Made by a program: the position numbers and the translations under genes
The notes under the pieces: generated by a model
What the model was told of the DNA's origin: nothing
Databases searched by the model: none
Seen by the model: the letters and a program-made list of their open reading frames with translations, nothing else
Shown: piece after piece, positions 31,901 to 45,472 of the stretch
Layout: each line of letters starts with the position of its first letter
Position numbering within the stretch: the stretch's first letter is position 1
Assembly: GCF_963678635.1 (NCBI RefSeq)
Contig: NC_087071.1
Span: 1,912,537 to 1,976,536, forward strand
Reading direction: 5' to 3'
DNA length: 64,000 nt
From: Symsagittifera roscoffensis
Taxonomy: Eukaryota; Xenacoelomorpha; Acoela; Convolutidae

Positions 31901-34244
31901 GAACGATTTTAATGTGACTATAGGGAAAGGGAAATGTAGAAGCGAGGGGAGGGGTTGTAATTGGGTAAGTGTGGTGGGGGTTTAAACGTGAGAGGGGGTC
32001 AATTTGGTGGTGTAGGGTAAAGGGTATAACCTGGGGTTGTTAAACTTTGGGGCGGTGAAATAAAGGAGGGGCTGTGGTTGGGTTATAACGGCGATAACCT
32101 AGCGGTGAATGTGCCTAAAACATCAAAATTAGTAACTTTGGATTGTGAGCAGGCCGTGAGTATGGTAGAAAAGTTGCAAGCTTTGGCAAAAAATGTACAG
32201 ATTATAAACCATTATAATGATTTGAAATGAATTTAGTATGGGTTATAATCCATTATAATGGATTTATTGAATTGTGCTTTTATGGAAATAATCGATTATA
32301 ATTACAAAATAAATGATTTTGCGGTCCAAATTTTTTTACAAAATTGATATTTATTCATGAAACTCCGCTGCGGGAAACTGTAAATAATTTTTTAAAAAAT
32401 AATTAGTAGATAATCTGTATATAATCCTACTTCAATCTGTATATGAAAACCTTGAGATAGAACAGTGTTAGTTTATTGTTAAAGATTGCATCATGAAGGC
32501 TTATAAAAATAAACTATTGCAAAAAAATGCGTTATAAACGATTATCAAAATTATATAATCGAAGTATTACTTTTTTGAAGTTACAACAGATCTGACTTCT
32601 GCATAAATTTCTCCAGATAATCGTTTTTATTCCTTTGTGTCACTGCGAGAGGTCGCTTTAGCAACACAGCAACCGAATTTAAATTCTAATTATAGCTAGA
32701 AACCTTGTGCTGAAAAGTCATGAGTCAACTACTTACTGAATGCAAGCTTATGTATATTTCTGGTGATTTTTTGCTCCATATTTTTTTGCTCCAAAATTAT
32801 GACCATAAATAGGTAGTGGACATCGCATTTCGAACCAAAACAAACAATTTGAGCCTAAACTTTGAAAATTCATACTGGAAACTTTTCAGCGTAGTTCTCC
32901 CAGTATGTATCTGTTGCGAACTTTATAGATGTACTCTTTTCCCTAATTGTAATAAAAACAGAAACTAAATTTCTTAAGTTTTCAAGCTATCAAAAATGGA
33001 GGTAGCTACATTTACAGAACAAATTATGCTGGGTCATATTGTAATGAACTATAACGGCCGAGTTTTATCTAGGCATCACTTTTCCTAAAACAGCTTTCAA
33101 ATGTGAGGCTTGAGAATGGGAATCAGCTAAAAAAGTTAACAAAATTGAAAATAAATTTAGATTTGAAATCAATCAGGCAAATTTGGAGAACCTTGTTGCT
33201 TAATGCTAACGGTTGTTTGCAATTTTTTTTTTCAAAAAGACAGAACTTGTGAAACTCAAAGTTAGCAAAATTTTCAATTTTTTTAAACATGTTTCAGTGC
33301 AATATTTTTAAAACATATTTCAGAGTATCATATTTCAGAGTAAGTGCTTAGACTGGTGTTTATACAAGGTTTTATAAAAACTAAAGAAAAATAAAGCCCA
33401 GAAAACTAAAACGCAATATCCAGACAAAACCAGAAAACTTCTGTAAATGCTGCTGGCATCAATATAAACCAACAGCTACTCTCATAAACTTTTGCGTTAG
33501 TTTTTGAGGGGAGACAATTACTACAGCAATTAACAAAACTGTATCCCGCTGGTTCTAAAATTGGAGCAAATCTGAGTTGGGGCCAATTCAAAAGATGAAT
33601 TAAAACTAAATCATTCCAAAAACCATTCATTCTCGTAATTATGAAGCTCATTCAGCTTCCGGGAGTTTCTACTCCGGTAATTTTGATCGCCCTTAATTTT
33701 TTTAAACTTAGACGATTCTAATTTTTTTGATATATTCGATTACGTCGCATTCTTTCAAGCCTCCCTCAAACCACAGCTGAAATTTGCATCTATTTACATC
33801 CTATTTTCAATTACGTCTAATTAACCGGTACTGGCAAGAAATTAAAAATCCGAAAAAATCATGATTAATATGAATGTTTTTTTTTTGCACACAAAATGAA
33901 TAAATCTAAATCGAGCCCTTAATTTATTAGTTTATTTGCCTAATGTTTGATTTTCAGTTGAACTTTGCGTCGGCGAATTTTGCGTGGGTCAGAAAAAACT
34001 ATGAGTTGACTAATAAGTAAATTGTTTGCCAAAAAAATGAATAGTTCTGAATCGAACTATTAATTTATTTGTTCATTTCCCTAATAAAATTGTGCGTAGT
34101 ATTTTGATATTGAAAATGACTTCTGAAGATATATCGTACAATTTTAATTCTCACAACTACGGAGCCCTTAAATTTGCAAAGTTTTAAAAAGATTGATTCA
34201 CCTTAGCTCAAACGTTTGAGAAAGAAAAGCAATAATTTGACAAA
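28921..34244. repeat. Macrosatellite copy 2
   Basis: A 5,324-base unit, almost base-for-base identical to copy 3 through at least its first 8 kb of comparable sequence. It contains two tandem 265-bp subrepeats (30,781-31,045 and 31,046-31,290) where copy 1 and copy 4 have one. Confidence 0.9.
30781..31290. repeat. Duplicated 265-bp subrepeat (types a and b)
   Basis: GATCTGCAGAAAAGGCGAAA at 30,791 and GATCTGAAGACAAGGCGAAA at 31,056 start two tandem versions 265 bases apart. Type a has AAACTATTAAAATC and TTTTATTCTTAC; type b has ATTTTGTTAC and CTCGAGTGAG. Copy 3 has the same pair at about 36,104-36,615. Copy 1 has only type b and copy 4 only type a. Confidence 0.9.
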
Positions 34245-37200
34245 ACAGAAGCCCAGTTAGATATGTAAATCGATTTAGAGTGAATTAAATGATTTTTACG
34301 GCCAAAAACAATCATTTTTTTGCCTGAAATTTTTAATAAATGGACTTTCACAAGGTAGCGAAATCCATCAAAATCTTGACAAAGTTGATATAATCTAAGT
34401 TTTTTTGTTTTGTTTCGAAGCTTGAGCATAGTCTGTAACCAAGAAAAATCTCTATTAGAACTACAGAGAGCAAGAGCCACTCAAAGAATGTTTTTAACCA
34501 CTTGCCTATTTCGAGCAAACTTAAAGGTTGCGGGTTAATGAAAATTAACTCAAACTGAACCTTCATGGGAAATAATCGATTGTAATGGTTTGTATCGGCA
34601 AACGAAATTAATCCATATAAGCGATTTTAATGACTCATTCGAACATGAAAAATGTAATTGAATACTTCAAAAATGTATTACAATCCATGATAATCGATTA
34701 TAATCCATTTTTGTTTTATCCTAATCATTTATTTTTGTTCACGAAATCCACGAAAATTGAACATGATTTGCAAACCCGATTTGTTCACTTTTTTTGCACG
34801 GTTCTGCAAACTAAAACCCGAACGAACATTTGTTCATTCATATGTACCCATACCCTCCACTTTCTTATCCTCGTAGGTGAAGGTGGTTAACGTGAGAGAA
34901 GGGGTAAAATCATTGGGGAGTGGTTAATTAGGGGGAGGTGTGGTAAACTGGGAAAGGGGTTATAAACGGGGGGGGGGTTAGTTGTGGTAAACCGGGGGTT
35001 GATCAAAATTGTTATGCGTTACGTTTTTAACGGGGGTTGGCCCATAGGAGGCTTAACTTGGGATGGGAGCCAAGGATGTAATGATAATCGTAATGAGGGA
35101 AGTTTAAAAAATTTAATCTGAGAAACAGAAAAAATAAAATGTGATAAATTCTGAAAAAATAATAGCAACAATGCGAGTCAACAATTTCACTAGTTCATTT
35201 TTGCAGTTTACTAATAAAACGTGCGTTTAATCAAAAGCAACGCTCAATTTGGGCTCTTGTACTTTTTACCTTACCTAAAAACTTTAGTTAATAAAAATTT
35301 TGTTCACTTTCTATTATTATGAAAATGAGCATAAGAACTAATTAGTTTATGGCAAACATATTTGGTCTTCATTACGCACCTCGTAAAACCACTCGACTTG
35401 TTACACCACAAATTTATGCTTGGGTGAGGAAGGGGGAATGAGCCTCAGTTTGTGAAAAAATTGCGCTTGAGTTAAATATTTCAGAAATTATAAAATATGA
35501 ATAATTGATTATCATTGATTAAAATGGAATATAATAATTTGTCAAAAAAATAGTACAATTCATCTTTAGTCGATCATAATAAAATGGTTTTTGTTAGTTT
35601 TGTAGAGACTGAAAACAAAAACCTAGTACAATCGACAAATATCAATGAAACTTCAGTGCGGGAAAACTACGTAAAATGTTTTCAAACATCATTTTAAATG
35701 TAGGCTCACTATTGTAGCTCAAATGAAATCCCGCTTTGGAGTTTCAGGGATTAAAATTAATTTTAATACAAAAAATTTATATCATTTTTTTTCATCACAT
35801 TCTTTAGTTACAAAGTTAGACCCTGAAATTGATTGTATTGTCATGAAAACCGACTACTACCGAAAAAACAAAATCCATTTAATTATATTAGATTTTAACA
35901 TATTTTAATCCTTATATTTTTAAACAAAGTTATTGCAAAACTTGCGACAGCTGTTTTTTCACGGCGTACCCGAAATTTACTTGTCCAATTTTACAACGAC
36001 CGTTTAATGCCTGTTCAAGGGGGTTCGGGTGAACGTGACGGGGAGGGGGATAATGGTGTCATTTGCTGGAGGAGCGACAAGGGCCGTATATTGATTGAGT
36101 AAGATTAAATAAAGATCTGCAGAAAAGGCGAAACTAAAACAATAGAGAGATTTATAAAAACTATTAAAATCAATATGTAAAAATGAGGAAAAAAAACCGA
36201 TTGGATTCAATTTAAATCAATTTTATTCTTACTAAAATCCGTCTAAAAATAAGGTAAATCCACTTAAGTTAAGCTAAAAAATAGATCGATTTAGACTCGA
36301 TTGAGTTTGATTGATTTTAAATCAAACTAAATCATTTTTAAATTAATTTAAATCGACTTCTCAATTGAATTCTCAAAAGATCTGAAGACAAGGCGAAACT
36401 AAAACAATAGAGAGATTTATAAAAATTATAAAATCAATATGTAAACAAGAGGGAAAAACCGATTGGATTCAATTTAAATCAATATTTTGTTACTAAAATC
36501 CCTCTAAAAATTAAGTAAATCCACAAGTAAAGCTAAAAAATTTAGATTTAGACTCGAGTGAGTTTGATTGATTTTAAATCAAACTAAATCATTTTTTAAT
36601 TAATTTCAATCGACTTCTCTCTGGTATGTGCTACTTCTTATGTAATAAGTTGATTTCTAATCTGTGCGGGCAACATAACACACATAATTAAATGGCAGGC
36701 GTAAAGACACCTCAAAACTCTCTTGGTACGATTCTCTCACGTGTGTTAACACTTTTTTTATGTATTCTGAAAAAATTGCGTCATAAACACAGTACAATAT
36801 ATTATAAACTTATTAGCTGTTTTTGGCTTGATACACGTGACATCAGATAAAAATAGGTATAATTTGGTTCCTAAAGTAGTTTTCTGGTTTTTAATTGTTT
36901 GGCTCACAATTTCTTTTCATAATTTTTTTATTGTCGTGTTTTTTTTGTTGATCTATTTTTTTATTTAGTTTTCATTTCACTCTCCACAACCAAATATACT
37001 TCTCCTGTCGCCCCTCCGGCATAAGGCTTCCCTCTCACGTGTACCACCACCCCACATGTACTCCCCCTTATCACCCTCAAGCTTACAACCCCTATAGCCC
37101 TAACCCGCTTGTGTCTCCTCGGTTATATCCCCCACTCCCATTCCGCCAATGCATTTACTCCCTTCAGTTTTACGGGTTTGACCGGGGGGGGGGGGGTAGT

Positions 37201-39551
37201 GGTATAATGTATTAATGAATGGGGAACGATTTCAATGTGACTATAGGGAAAGGGAAATGTAGAAGCGAGGGGAGGGGTTGTAATTGGGTAAATGTGGTGG
37301 GGGTTTAAACGTGAGAGGGGTTCAATTTGGTGGTGTAGGGTAAAGGGTATAACCTGGGGTTGTTAAACTTTGGGGCGGTGAAATAAAGGAGGGGCTGTGG
37401 TTGGGTTATAACGGCGATAACCTAGCGGTGAATGTGCCTAAAACATCAAAATTAGTAACTTTGGATTGTGAGCAGGCCGTGAGAATGGTAGAAAAGTTGC
37501 AAGTTTTGCGAATGCTTTGGCAAAAAATGTACAGATTATAAACCATTATAATGATTTGAAATGAATTTAGTATGGGTTATAATCCATTATAATGGATTTT
37601 ATTGAATTGTGCTTTTATGGAAATAATCGATTATAATTACAAAATAAATGATTTTGCGGTCCAAATTTTTTTACACAATTGATATTTATTCATGAAACTC
37701 CGCTGCGGGAAACTGTAAAAATTTTTTTAAAAAATAATTAGTAGATAATCTGTATATAATCCTTCTTCAATCTGTATATAAAAACCTTGAGATAGAACAG
37801 TGTTAGTTTATTGTTAAAGATTGCATCATGAAGGCTTATAAAATAAACTATTGCAAAAAAATGCGTTATAAACGATTATCAAAATTATATAATCGAAGTA
37901 TTACTTTTTTGAAGTTACAACAGATCTGACTTCTGCATAAATTTCTCCAGATAATCGTTTTTATTCCTCTGTGTCACTGCGAGAGGTCGCTTTAGCAACA
38001 CAGCAACCGAATTTAAATTCTAATTATAGCTAGAAACCTTGTGCTGAAAAGTCATGAGTCAACTACTTACTGAATGCAAGCTTATGTATATTTCTGGTGA
38101 TTTTTTGCTCCATATTTTTTTGCTCCAAAATTATGACCGTAAATAGGTAGTGGACATCGCATTTCGAACCAAAACAAACAATTTGAGCCTAAACTTTGAA
38201 AATTCATACTGGAAACTTTTCAGCGTAGTTCTCCCAGTATGTATCTGTTGCGAACTTTATAGATATTCTCTTTTACCTAATTGTAATAAAAACAGAAACT
38301 AAATTTCTTAAGTTTTCAAGCTATCAAAAATGGAGGTAGCTACATTTACAGAACAAATTATACTGGGTCATATTGTAATGAATTATAACGGCCGAGTTTT
38401 ATCTAGGCATCACTTTTCCTAAAACAGCTTTCAAATGTGAGGCTTGAGAATGGGAATCAGCTAAAAAAGTTAACAAAATTGAAAATAAATTTAGATTTGA
38501 AATCAATCAGGCAAATTTGGAGAACCTTGTTGCTTAATGCTAACGGTTGTTTGCAATTTTTTTTTTCAAAAAGACAGAACTTGTGAAACTCAAAGTTAGC
38601 AAAATTTTCAATTTTTTTAAAACATATTTCAGAGTATCATATTTCAGAGTAAGTGCTTAGACTGGTGTTTATACAAGGTTTTATAAAAACTAAAGAAAAA
38701 TAAAGCCCAGAAAACTAAAACGCAATATCCAGACAAAACCAGAAAACTTCTGTAAATGCTGCTGGCATCAATATAAACCAACAGCTACTCTCATAAACTT
38801 TTGCGTTAGTTTTTGAGGGGAGACAATTACTACAGCAATTAAAAAACTGTATCCCGCTGGTTCTAAAAATGGAGCAAATCTGAGTTGGGGCCAATTCAAA
38901 AGATGAATTAAAACTAAATCATTCCAAAAACCATTCATTCTCGTAATTATGAAGCTCATTCAGCTTCCGGGAGTTTCTACTTCGGTAATTTTGATCGCCC
39001 TTAATTTTTTTAAACTTAGACGATTCTAATTTTTTTTATAAATTCGATTACGTCGCATTCTTTCAAGCCTCCCTCAAACCACAGCTGAAATTTGCATCTA
39101 TTTACATCCTATTTTCAATTACGTCTAATTAACCGGTACTGGCAAGAAATTAAAAATCGGAAAAAATCATGATTAATATGAATGTTTTTTTTTGCACACA
39201 AAATGAATAAATCTAAATCGAGCCCTTAATTTATTAGTTTATTTGCCTAATGTTTGATTTTCAGTTGAACTTTGCGTTGGCGAATTTTGCGTGGGTCAGA
39301 AAAAACTATGAGTTGACTAATAAGTAAATTGTTTGCCAAAAAAATGAATAGTTCTGGATCGAACTATTATTTTATTTGTTCATTTCCCTAATAAAATTGT
39401 GCCTAGTATTTTGATATTGAAAATGACTTCTGAAGATATATCGTACAATTTTAATTCTCACAACTACGGAGCCCTTAAATTTGCAAAGTTTTAAAAAGAT
39501 TGATTCACCTTAGCTCAAACGTTTGAGAAAGAAAAGCAATAATTTGACAAA
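34245..39551. repeat. Macrosatellite copy 3
   Basis: Nearly identical to copy 2 up to the poly-G tract at 37,182-37,196. After that it carries many small differences from copies 1 and 2 (for example GGTATAATG, a 10-base insertion near 37,502 and a missing segment near 38,615), so the unit is mosaic. Confidence 0.9.
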
Positions 39552-42500
39552 ACAGAAGCCCAGTTAGATATGTAAATCGATTTAGAGTGAATTAAATGAT
39601 TTTTACGGCCAAAAACAATCATTTTTTTGCCTGAAATTCTTAATAAATGGATTTTCACAAGGTAGCGGAATCCATCAAAATCTTGACAAAGTTGATATAA
39701 TCTAAGTTTTTTTGTTTTGTTTCGAAGCTTGAGCATAGTCTGTAACCAAGAAAAATCTCTATTAGAACTACAGAGAGCAAGAGCCACTCAAAGAATGTTT
39801 TTAACCACTTGCCTATTTTGAGCAAACTTAAAGGTTGCCGGGTTAATGAAAATTAACTCAAACTGAACCTTCATGGGAAATAATCGATTGTAATGGTTTG
39901 TATCGGCAAACGAAATTAATCCATATAAGCGATTTTAATGACTCATTCGAACATGAAAAATGTAATTGAATACTTCAAAAATGTATTACAATCCACGATA
40001 ATCGATTATAATCCATTTTTTGTTTTATCCTAATCATTTATTTTTGTTCACGAAATCCACGAAAATTGAACATGATTTGCAAACCCGATTTGTTCACTTT
40101 TTTTGCACGGTTCTGCAAACTAAAACCCGAACGAACATTTGTTCATTCATATGTACCCATACCCTCCACTTTCTTATCCTCGTAGGTGAAGGTGGTTAAC
40201 GTGAGAGAAGGGGTAAAATCATTGGGGAGTGGTTAATTAGGGGGAGGTGTGGTAAACTGGGAAAGGGGTTATAAACGGGGGGGGGGGGGGGGGGGGTTTA
40301 GTTGTGGTAAACCGGGGGTTGATCAAAATTGTTATGCGTTACGTTTTTAACGGGGGTTGGCCCATAAGAGGCTTAACTTGGGATGGGAGCCAAGGATGTA
40401 ATGATAATCGTAATGAGGCAAGTTTAAAAAATTTAATCTGAGAAACAAAAAAAATAAAATGTGATAAATTCTGAAAAAATAATAGCAACAATGCGAGTCA
40501 ACAATTTCACTAGTTCATTTTTGCAGTTTACTAATAAAACGTCCGTTTAATCAAAAGCAACGCTCAATTTGGGCTCTTGTACTTTTTACCTTACCTAAAA
40601 ACTTTAGTTAATAAAAATTTTGTTCGTTTTCTATTATTATGAAAATGAGCATAAGAACTAATTAGTTTATGGCAAACATATTTGGTCTTCATTACGCACC
40701 TCGTAAAACCACTCGACTTGTTACACCACAAATTTATGCTCGGGTGAGGAAGGGGGAATGAGCCTCAGTTTGTGAAAAAATTGCGCTTGAGTTAAAATTT
40801 TCAGAAATTAAAAAATATGAATAATTGATTATCATTGATTAAAATGGAATATAATAATTTGTCAAACAAATAGTACAGTTCATCTTTAGTCGATCATAAT
40901 AAAATGGTTTTTGTTAGTTTTGTAGAGACTGAAAACAAAAACCTAGTACAATCGACAAATATCAATGATACTTCAGTGCGGGAAAACTACGTAAAATGTT
41001 TTCAAACATCATTTTAAATGTAGGCTCACTATTGTAGCTCAAATGACATCCCGCTTTGGAGTTTCAGGGATTAAAAATTAATTTTAATACAAAAAATTTA
41101 TATCATTTTTTTTCATCACATTCTTTAGTTACAAAGTTAGACCGTGAAATTGATTGTATTGTCATGAAAACCGACTACTACCGAAAAAACAAAATCCATT
41201 TAATTATATTAGATTCTAACATATTTTAATCCTTATATTTTTAAACAAAGTTATTGCAAAACTTGCGACAGCTGTATTTTCACGGCGTACCCGAAATTTA
41301 CTTGTCCAATTTTATAACGCCCGTTTAATGCCTGTTCAAGGGGGTTCGGGTGAACGTGACGGGGAGGGGGATAATGGTGTCATTTGCTGGAGGAGCGACA
41401 AGGGCCGTAAATTGATTGAGTAAGATTAAATAAAGATCTGCAGAAAAGGCGAAACTAAAACAATAGAGAGATTTATAAAAACTATTAAAATCAATATGTA
41501 AAAATGAGGAAAAAAAACCGATTGGATTCAATTTAAATCAATTTTATTCTTACTAAAATCCGTCTAAAAATAAGGTAAATCCACTTAAGTTAAGCTAAAA
41601 AATAGATCGATTTAGACTCGATTGAGTTTGATTGATTGAGCTGGTATGAGCTACTTCTTATGTATTAACTTGATTTCATTCATTTTCTAATCGGTGCGGG
41701 CAACATAGCACGCATAACTATTTGGCAGGGGTAAAAACATCTTAAAACTCTAATTGGTACGATTCTATCACGGTTTTTCAACAGTACTCTATCAACTTCA
41801 AAAACACAATAATCAAAGTTCGCTGCAAATAATGATTCATGCGAAAAATAACACTCGTTGCCACGTTTCAAGTTAGCATTCTGACTTGTCTGCTAAAAGA
41901 TCGATCTGCTGAAAAACAGCCCTCAATAGTCAAAAACAAACCGATTATATACAGAAAAAATTACAGAATAAGGGAAATTTATAATCGATATATCTAAAAC
42001 CATTTTGCAAACTATAATCGTTTCTTTAAGATTTAAATAAACCAAATTTAAGGCCAAATTAATCAGCGTTTCCACGCTAAAGAACAGGTTCATAATATGT
42101 ATTCAATCAATGTATAATCAGTATAAAACCTAAGTTAATGGCTGTCTTTCATTCCACAATTTCTAGCAAAAAAAAAGTAAATTTTTGAGGAGAATTTTTT
42201 CCGCTAACTTCAATATTTAAGAGATTCTTCCAAAGTTTTGCAATCTTAGTGTTCACCCTGTTTTAAAATTGTTTGTGCGAAGTTTCTTCAAATATAATTT
42301 TTTCAAAATCAATCAGTTAGTGGTTTTAAAAGTTTTTTTTTTCAGATCAAACATCAGCAAAAATTTGAACTGTAAGTTCTATAAAACCTTCATTATATGC
42401 AATTTCAATGAACTACCAGTATCTGATGAGCGATTACGTTGAGAACGTCAGTGTACAATCTGTATAGAAACTATATAAAAATATGTATTTAAACTGCACC

Positions 42501-43254
42501 GGAGTTTCAAGGATAAAAATTGATGATATTTGATTATAATGGTCAGTTTCTATAAAATTCAAAAATATTGGACTATAATGGGTTAAAAATGCAATATTAT
42601 CTTATTTTTTGTCAAATTAATAAATTTCATTTTAATCGAATCTGATCAATTTCAATATATTAACGTTTTTTTGTTATGTATTCTAAAAAATTGCGTCATA
42701 AACACAGTACAATATATTATAAACTTATCAGCTGTTTTTGGCTTGATACATGTGACATCAGATAAAAATAGGTATAATTTGGTTCCTAAAATAGTTTTCT
42801 GGTTTTCAATTGTTTGGCTCACAATTTCTTATCATAATTGTTTTATTGTCCTAATTTTTCTATTTTTTTATTTAGTTTTCACTCTCCACAACCCAATATA
42901 CTTCCCCTGTCGCCCCTCCAGCATAAGGCTTCCCTCCCCCGTGTACCACCACCCCACATGTTTCTCCCCCTTATCACCCTAAAGTTTACACCCCCTCTAG
43001 CCCTAACCCGCTTGTACCTCCTCAATTATATCCCCCAATCCCATTCCGCCAGTGCATTTACTCCTTTCAGTTTTACGGGTTTGAGACGGGGGGGGGGTGG
43101 TGTAAGGTATTAATGCATGGGAAACGGTATTAATGTGGATATAGGGAAAGGGAAATGTGGAAGCGAGGGGAGGAGTTGTAATTGGGTAAGTGTGGTGGCG
43201 GGGGGGGGGGGGTTGGTTAAACGTGAGAGGGGGTCAATTTGGTGGTGTAGGATA
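39552..43254. repeat. Macrosatellite copy 4, partial and rearranged
   Basis: It follows the unit to about 41,780, but has only the type-a subrepeat. About 880 bases (41,780-42,664) then have no counterpart in the other copies, after which homology resumes at TTATGTATTCTAAAAAATTG (about 42,674) and continues to 43,254, the right end of the array. Divergence is greatest here. Confidence 0.85.
41780..42664. repeat. 880-bp segment unique to copy 4
   Basis: AT-rich, non-coding DNA present only in the last array copy, between points that are adjacent in copies 1-3 (31,420 and 31,437 in copy 2). It has no terminal inverted repeat or target duplication that I can see, so it may be ancestral sequence deleted from the unit that was amplified. 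Two short variants of ATTATAATGG and AACTATAATCG occur in it. Confidence 0.7.
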
Positions 43255-44093
43255 AACAGGACCCTATTTGCGTTTTTAAGATATCGAAGCTCCAAACGCA
43301 GCACAACACCCCATGTTTCGAGAACACACACGGGCCTCCCTGTAAAATTAACCCAAAAGAAACTGCAAGAGAGCCCGATCAAACTGGGAAACGAACCCGG
43401 GAAAACCCCAACGGACACCAACAAGAGGAATGTTGTTCCAAACCGAGTCGACAAAACCAGTGGCAACCCCATAACAAAAATCAGACAGCGAGATGTCCAA
43501 CTCATCGGGGACACTTGTTCATCTACTTCAGAAAACGCTTCCTCTCCACTATGAATCAATAAAAAGAAAACACCCGAAACTGCAAAAATCCTGGCGCCAA
43601 CCAGGAAATTGAGTGGAGCCCGCCAATCAGCACACACCGGGGCACTTGGGAATCTGGTCCCGATTAACGCAATGGGAGACGTGCCTACATCGCCGGCGAA
43701 ACAATTCTCTATCGAATCGCCTGCAGACCAAATACCAGAAAAACGGTCTAGCCATGAATCGACTCCCGAGCGAGAACCCAGCCTGAAAAGCCTAAACTCG
43801 GAGATGGGCTTCCACGAGAAATCCCAAGAACACAAAGCACGCGTTCGATTTCTGGAGGGCATAAAGCAAAAATCCAAGAAGGGAGAGCAGCAAACTGGAA
43901 GTCATCGATTTGGTGTTCTTCAGGACAGGCCACAAAACACGACAAGTAGTAAAGGCTGTACAAAAAAATACCGGAGGCCAAACTATAGACCCCAAAGGAG
44001 GAAACTTAGAGGAAAACCAAAAAAAAGATCAAAAAGTGGATCAAGATGATGAGAAAACCGAACAGGATATGGTAAAAGAAGTCACATGAGAAA
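43252..44093 (+). pseudogene. GC-richer decayed coding remnant, Lys/Ser/Thr-rich
   Basis: One frame is open from 43,252 to a TGA at 43,552 and again from 43,555 to 44,049. It is rich in Lys, Ser, Thr, Pro and Asn, as in a disordered region. Around 43,870-43,920 the coding character moves to another frame, which contains KLEVIDLVFFRTGHKTRQVV and an acidic, Gln/Asp/Lys-rich end, stopping with TGA at about 44,088. So there is one internal stop and one frameshift. An antisense frame (43,110-43,877) is weaker. Family unknown; retroelement ORF1/gag-like or a broken host exon are both possible. Confidence 0.45.
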
Positions 44094-44113
44094 CCAAACA
44101 GTCCTATGAGAAC

Positions 44114-45472
44114 ATTACGAGGCCAAACTGTGCACTGGATAGGCGCACAATTTTGTGTCTGTATGTTCCTGGATTACAGAGACAAGTATTTAAACATGTT
44201 CCAAATTGTAAGCGGATTCCACTTATAAGGTTTACGTGGATTCCGCGTACATATACTTGTAACGTAAATTCTGTCGGCCCATTTCTTTTGTAGCGGATTC
44301 CACAACAAGCAAATATAACTAGTTGTTCTGGATTCCGCAACTTTGAGTGGATTCCGCAAAATGAAAGTGGAATCCGCAAATGTTAGCGGATTGCTCAAAC
44401 TAAAGGAATTCAGAAATTTGTTTATTACTGAACTTGCATATGCACTTGCGGAATTTAAAAGCAAGGACTTAACCATTGTCAGCGGAATCCACAAACAAAT
44501 CTTAAAACATTGGTTAACTTAATCGATAGATGTCACACTTTTGTGTTTGCAAGCAGTTTTTAGGATCATAGTATTGGAATCACAACACCGACTAAATTCA
44601 TTGGGTTAAGTCGATAATTGGGTCAATTATTTCAATAATTGCGATTCATCATTCATTGGGTTGACATATCGCCGAATTAGGGGTCAGTTTTTGGGATTCA
44701 GTATTTGAGATTCAGGAATAGGGATTTTGTATTTGAGATTCAGTATTTGGGAGCGTGAATTCAAATCATGAAATTAGTGTTTGGGATGAGATGACAGAGT
44801 CATGAAGAGATATCGCCGAATTAGTTCAGTATTTGGGATTCAGTTTTTGGAGTTCAGTATTTGGGATTCAGTATTTCAGATTCAGTATTTGGGAGCGTGA
44901 ATTCCTTTTAAGAAGATAGTATTTAAGATGAGATCACAGAGTGAAATCATGAGTTAACTATTCAAATCTTTCTGAATAGCTAACTCACAATTATTTAAAA
45001 ATTTTAGAGCTCTAAATGTCTTATTTTTAAGGAAATGTACATTCTAAAATACATAATTTTAAACGCTACTACACATACATATACGTAAACGGAATCCACA
45101 AAAAATGTGGATTCCACTTACAAATTTCCGGATTCCACTTACAATTTGCGGATTCCACTTACAGTTTTAGGATTCCGCTTACAATTGCGGATTCGGCAAC
45201 AGCTCAATTCAACTATACACATGTCTTTTTATTTGTTTGTGGATTCAACAAACTGTTCTGGATTCCGCAAATGTGGCTGCGGATTCAGCAATTTCGTCTA
45301 TTTTTGGAGCGATTTTAAACGGTACAGTGTTTTAGGTATTTGTTTGTGGAATGCAAAACAGCAACGAAGATCAAAGAAGTGTTGCAATATTGCGTATTCA
45401 GCGACAAATCTGGTTTTGGCCTGTTGCGGAATCCGCATACTATGCAGTGAATGTACAGTTTGGCCTCGTAAT
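44114..45472. mobile_element. TIR element with dense GGATTCC motifs
   Basis: The ends ATTACGAGGCCAAACTGT (44,114-44,131) and its exact reverse complement (45,455-45,472) bracket 1,359 bases, and GAAC occurs directly outside both ends (44,110-44,113 and 45,473-45,476), a possible 4-bp target duplication. Close to twenty GCGGATTCCRC or GGAATCC motifs, in both orientations, crowd the two subterminal zones (44,212-44,500 and 45,088-45,440). The middle has ATTCAGTATTTGGG-type repeats. No transposase ORF. Confidence 0.85.
44668..44950. repeat. Internal tandem duplication of the GGATTCC element
   Basis: A segment starting ATATCGCCGAATTAG at 44,668 recurs at 44,810. Both copies contain several ATTCAGTATTTGGGA units, then GGGAGCGTGAATTC, then a GATGAGAT-ACAGAGT phrase. 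Period about 142-145 bases with indels. Confidence 0.75.

Larger units (their letters stand above)
23485..43254. repeat. Macrosatellite: tandem array of a roughly 5.3 kb non-coding unit
   Basis: Using ACAGAAGCCCAGTTAGATAT as phase marker, units start at 23,485, 28,921, 34,245 and 39,552. Periods are therefore 5,436 (5,061 without the MITE and its duplicated target), 5,324 and 5,307 bases. Copies 2 and 3 are nearly identical, copies 1 and 4 slightly diverged. The unit has no long ORF; the same short open frames (81, 86 and 90 codons) recur only because the DNA repeats. It contains AATCGATTATAAT motifs, strand-biased G-rich and C-rich tracts and poly-G runs of variable length. The array ends at 43,254, where the sequence switches to GC-richer coding-like DNA. 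Confidence 0.95.

Noticed and set aside
43110-43877. 255-codon antisense open frame
   Set aside because: It lies across the array boundary and is opposite to the Lys/Ser-rich + strand frame; its first half is translated coding complement and its end is satellite DNA.
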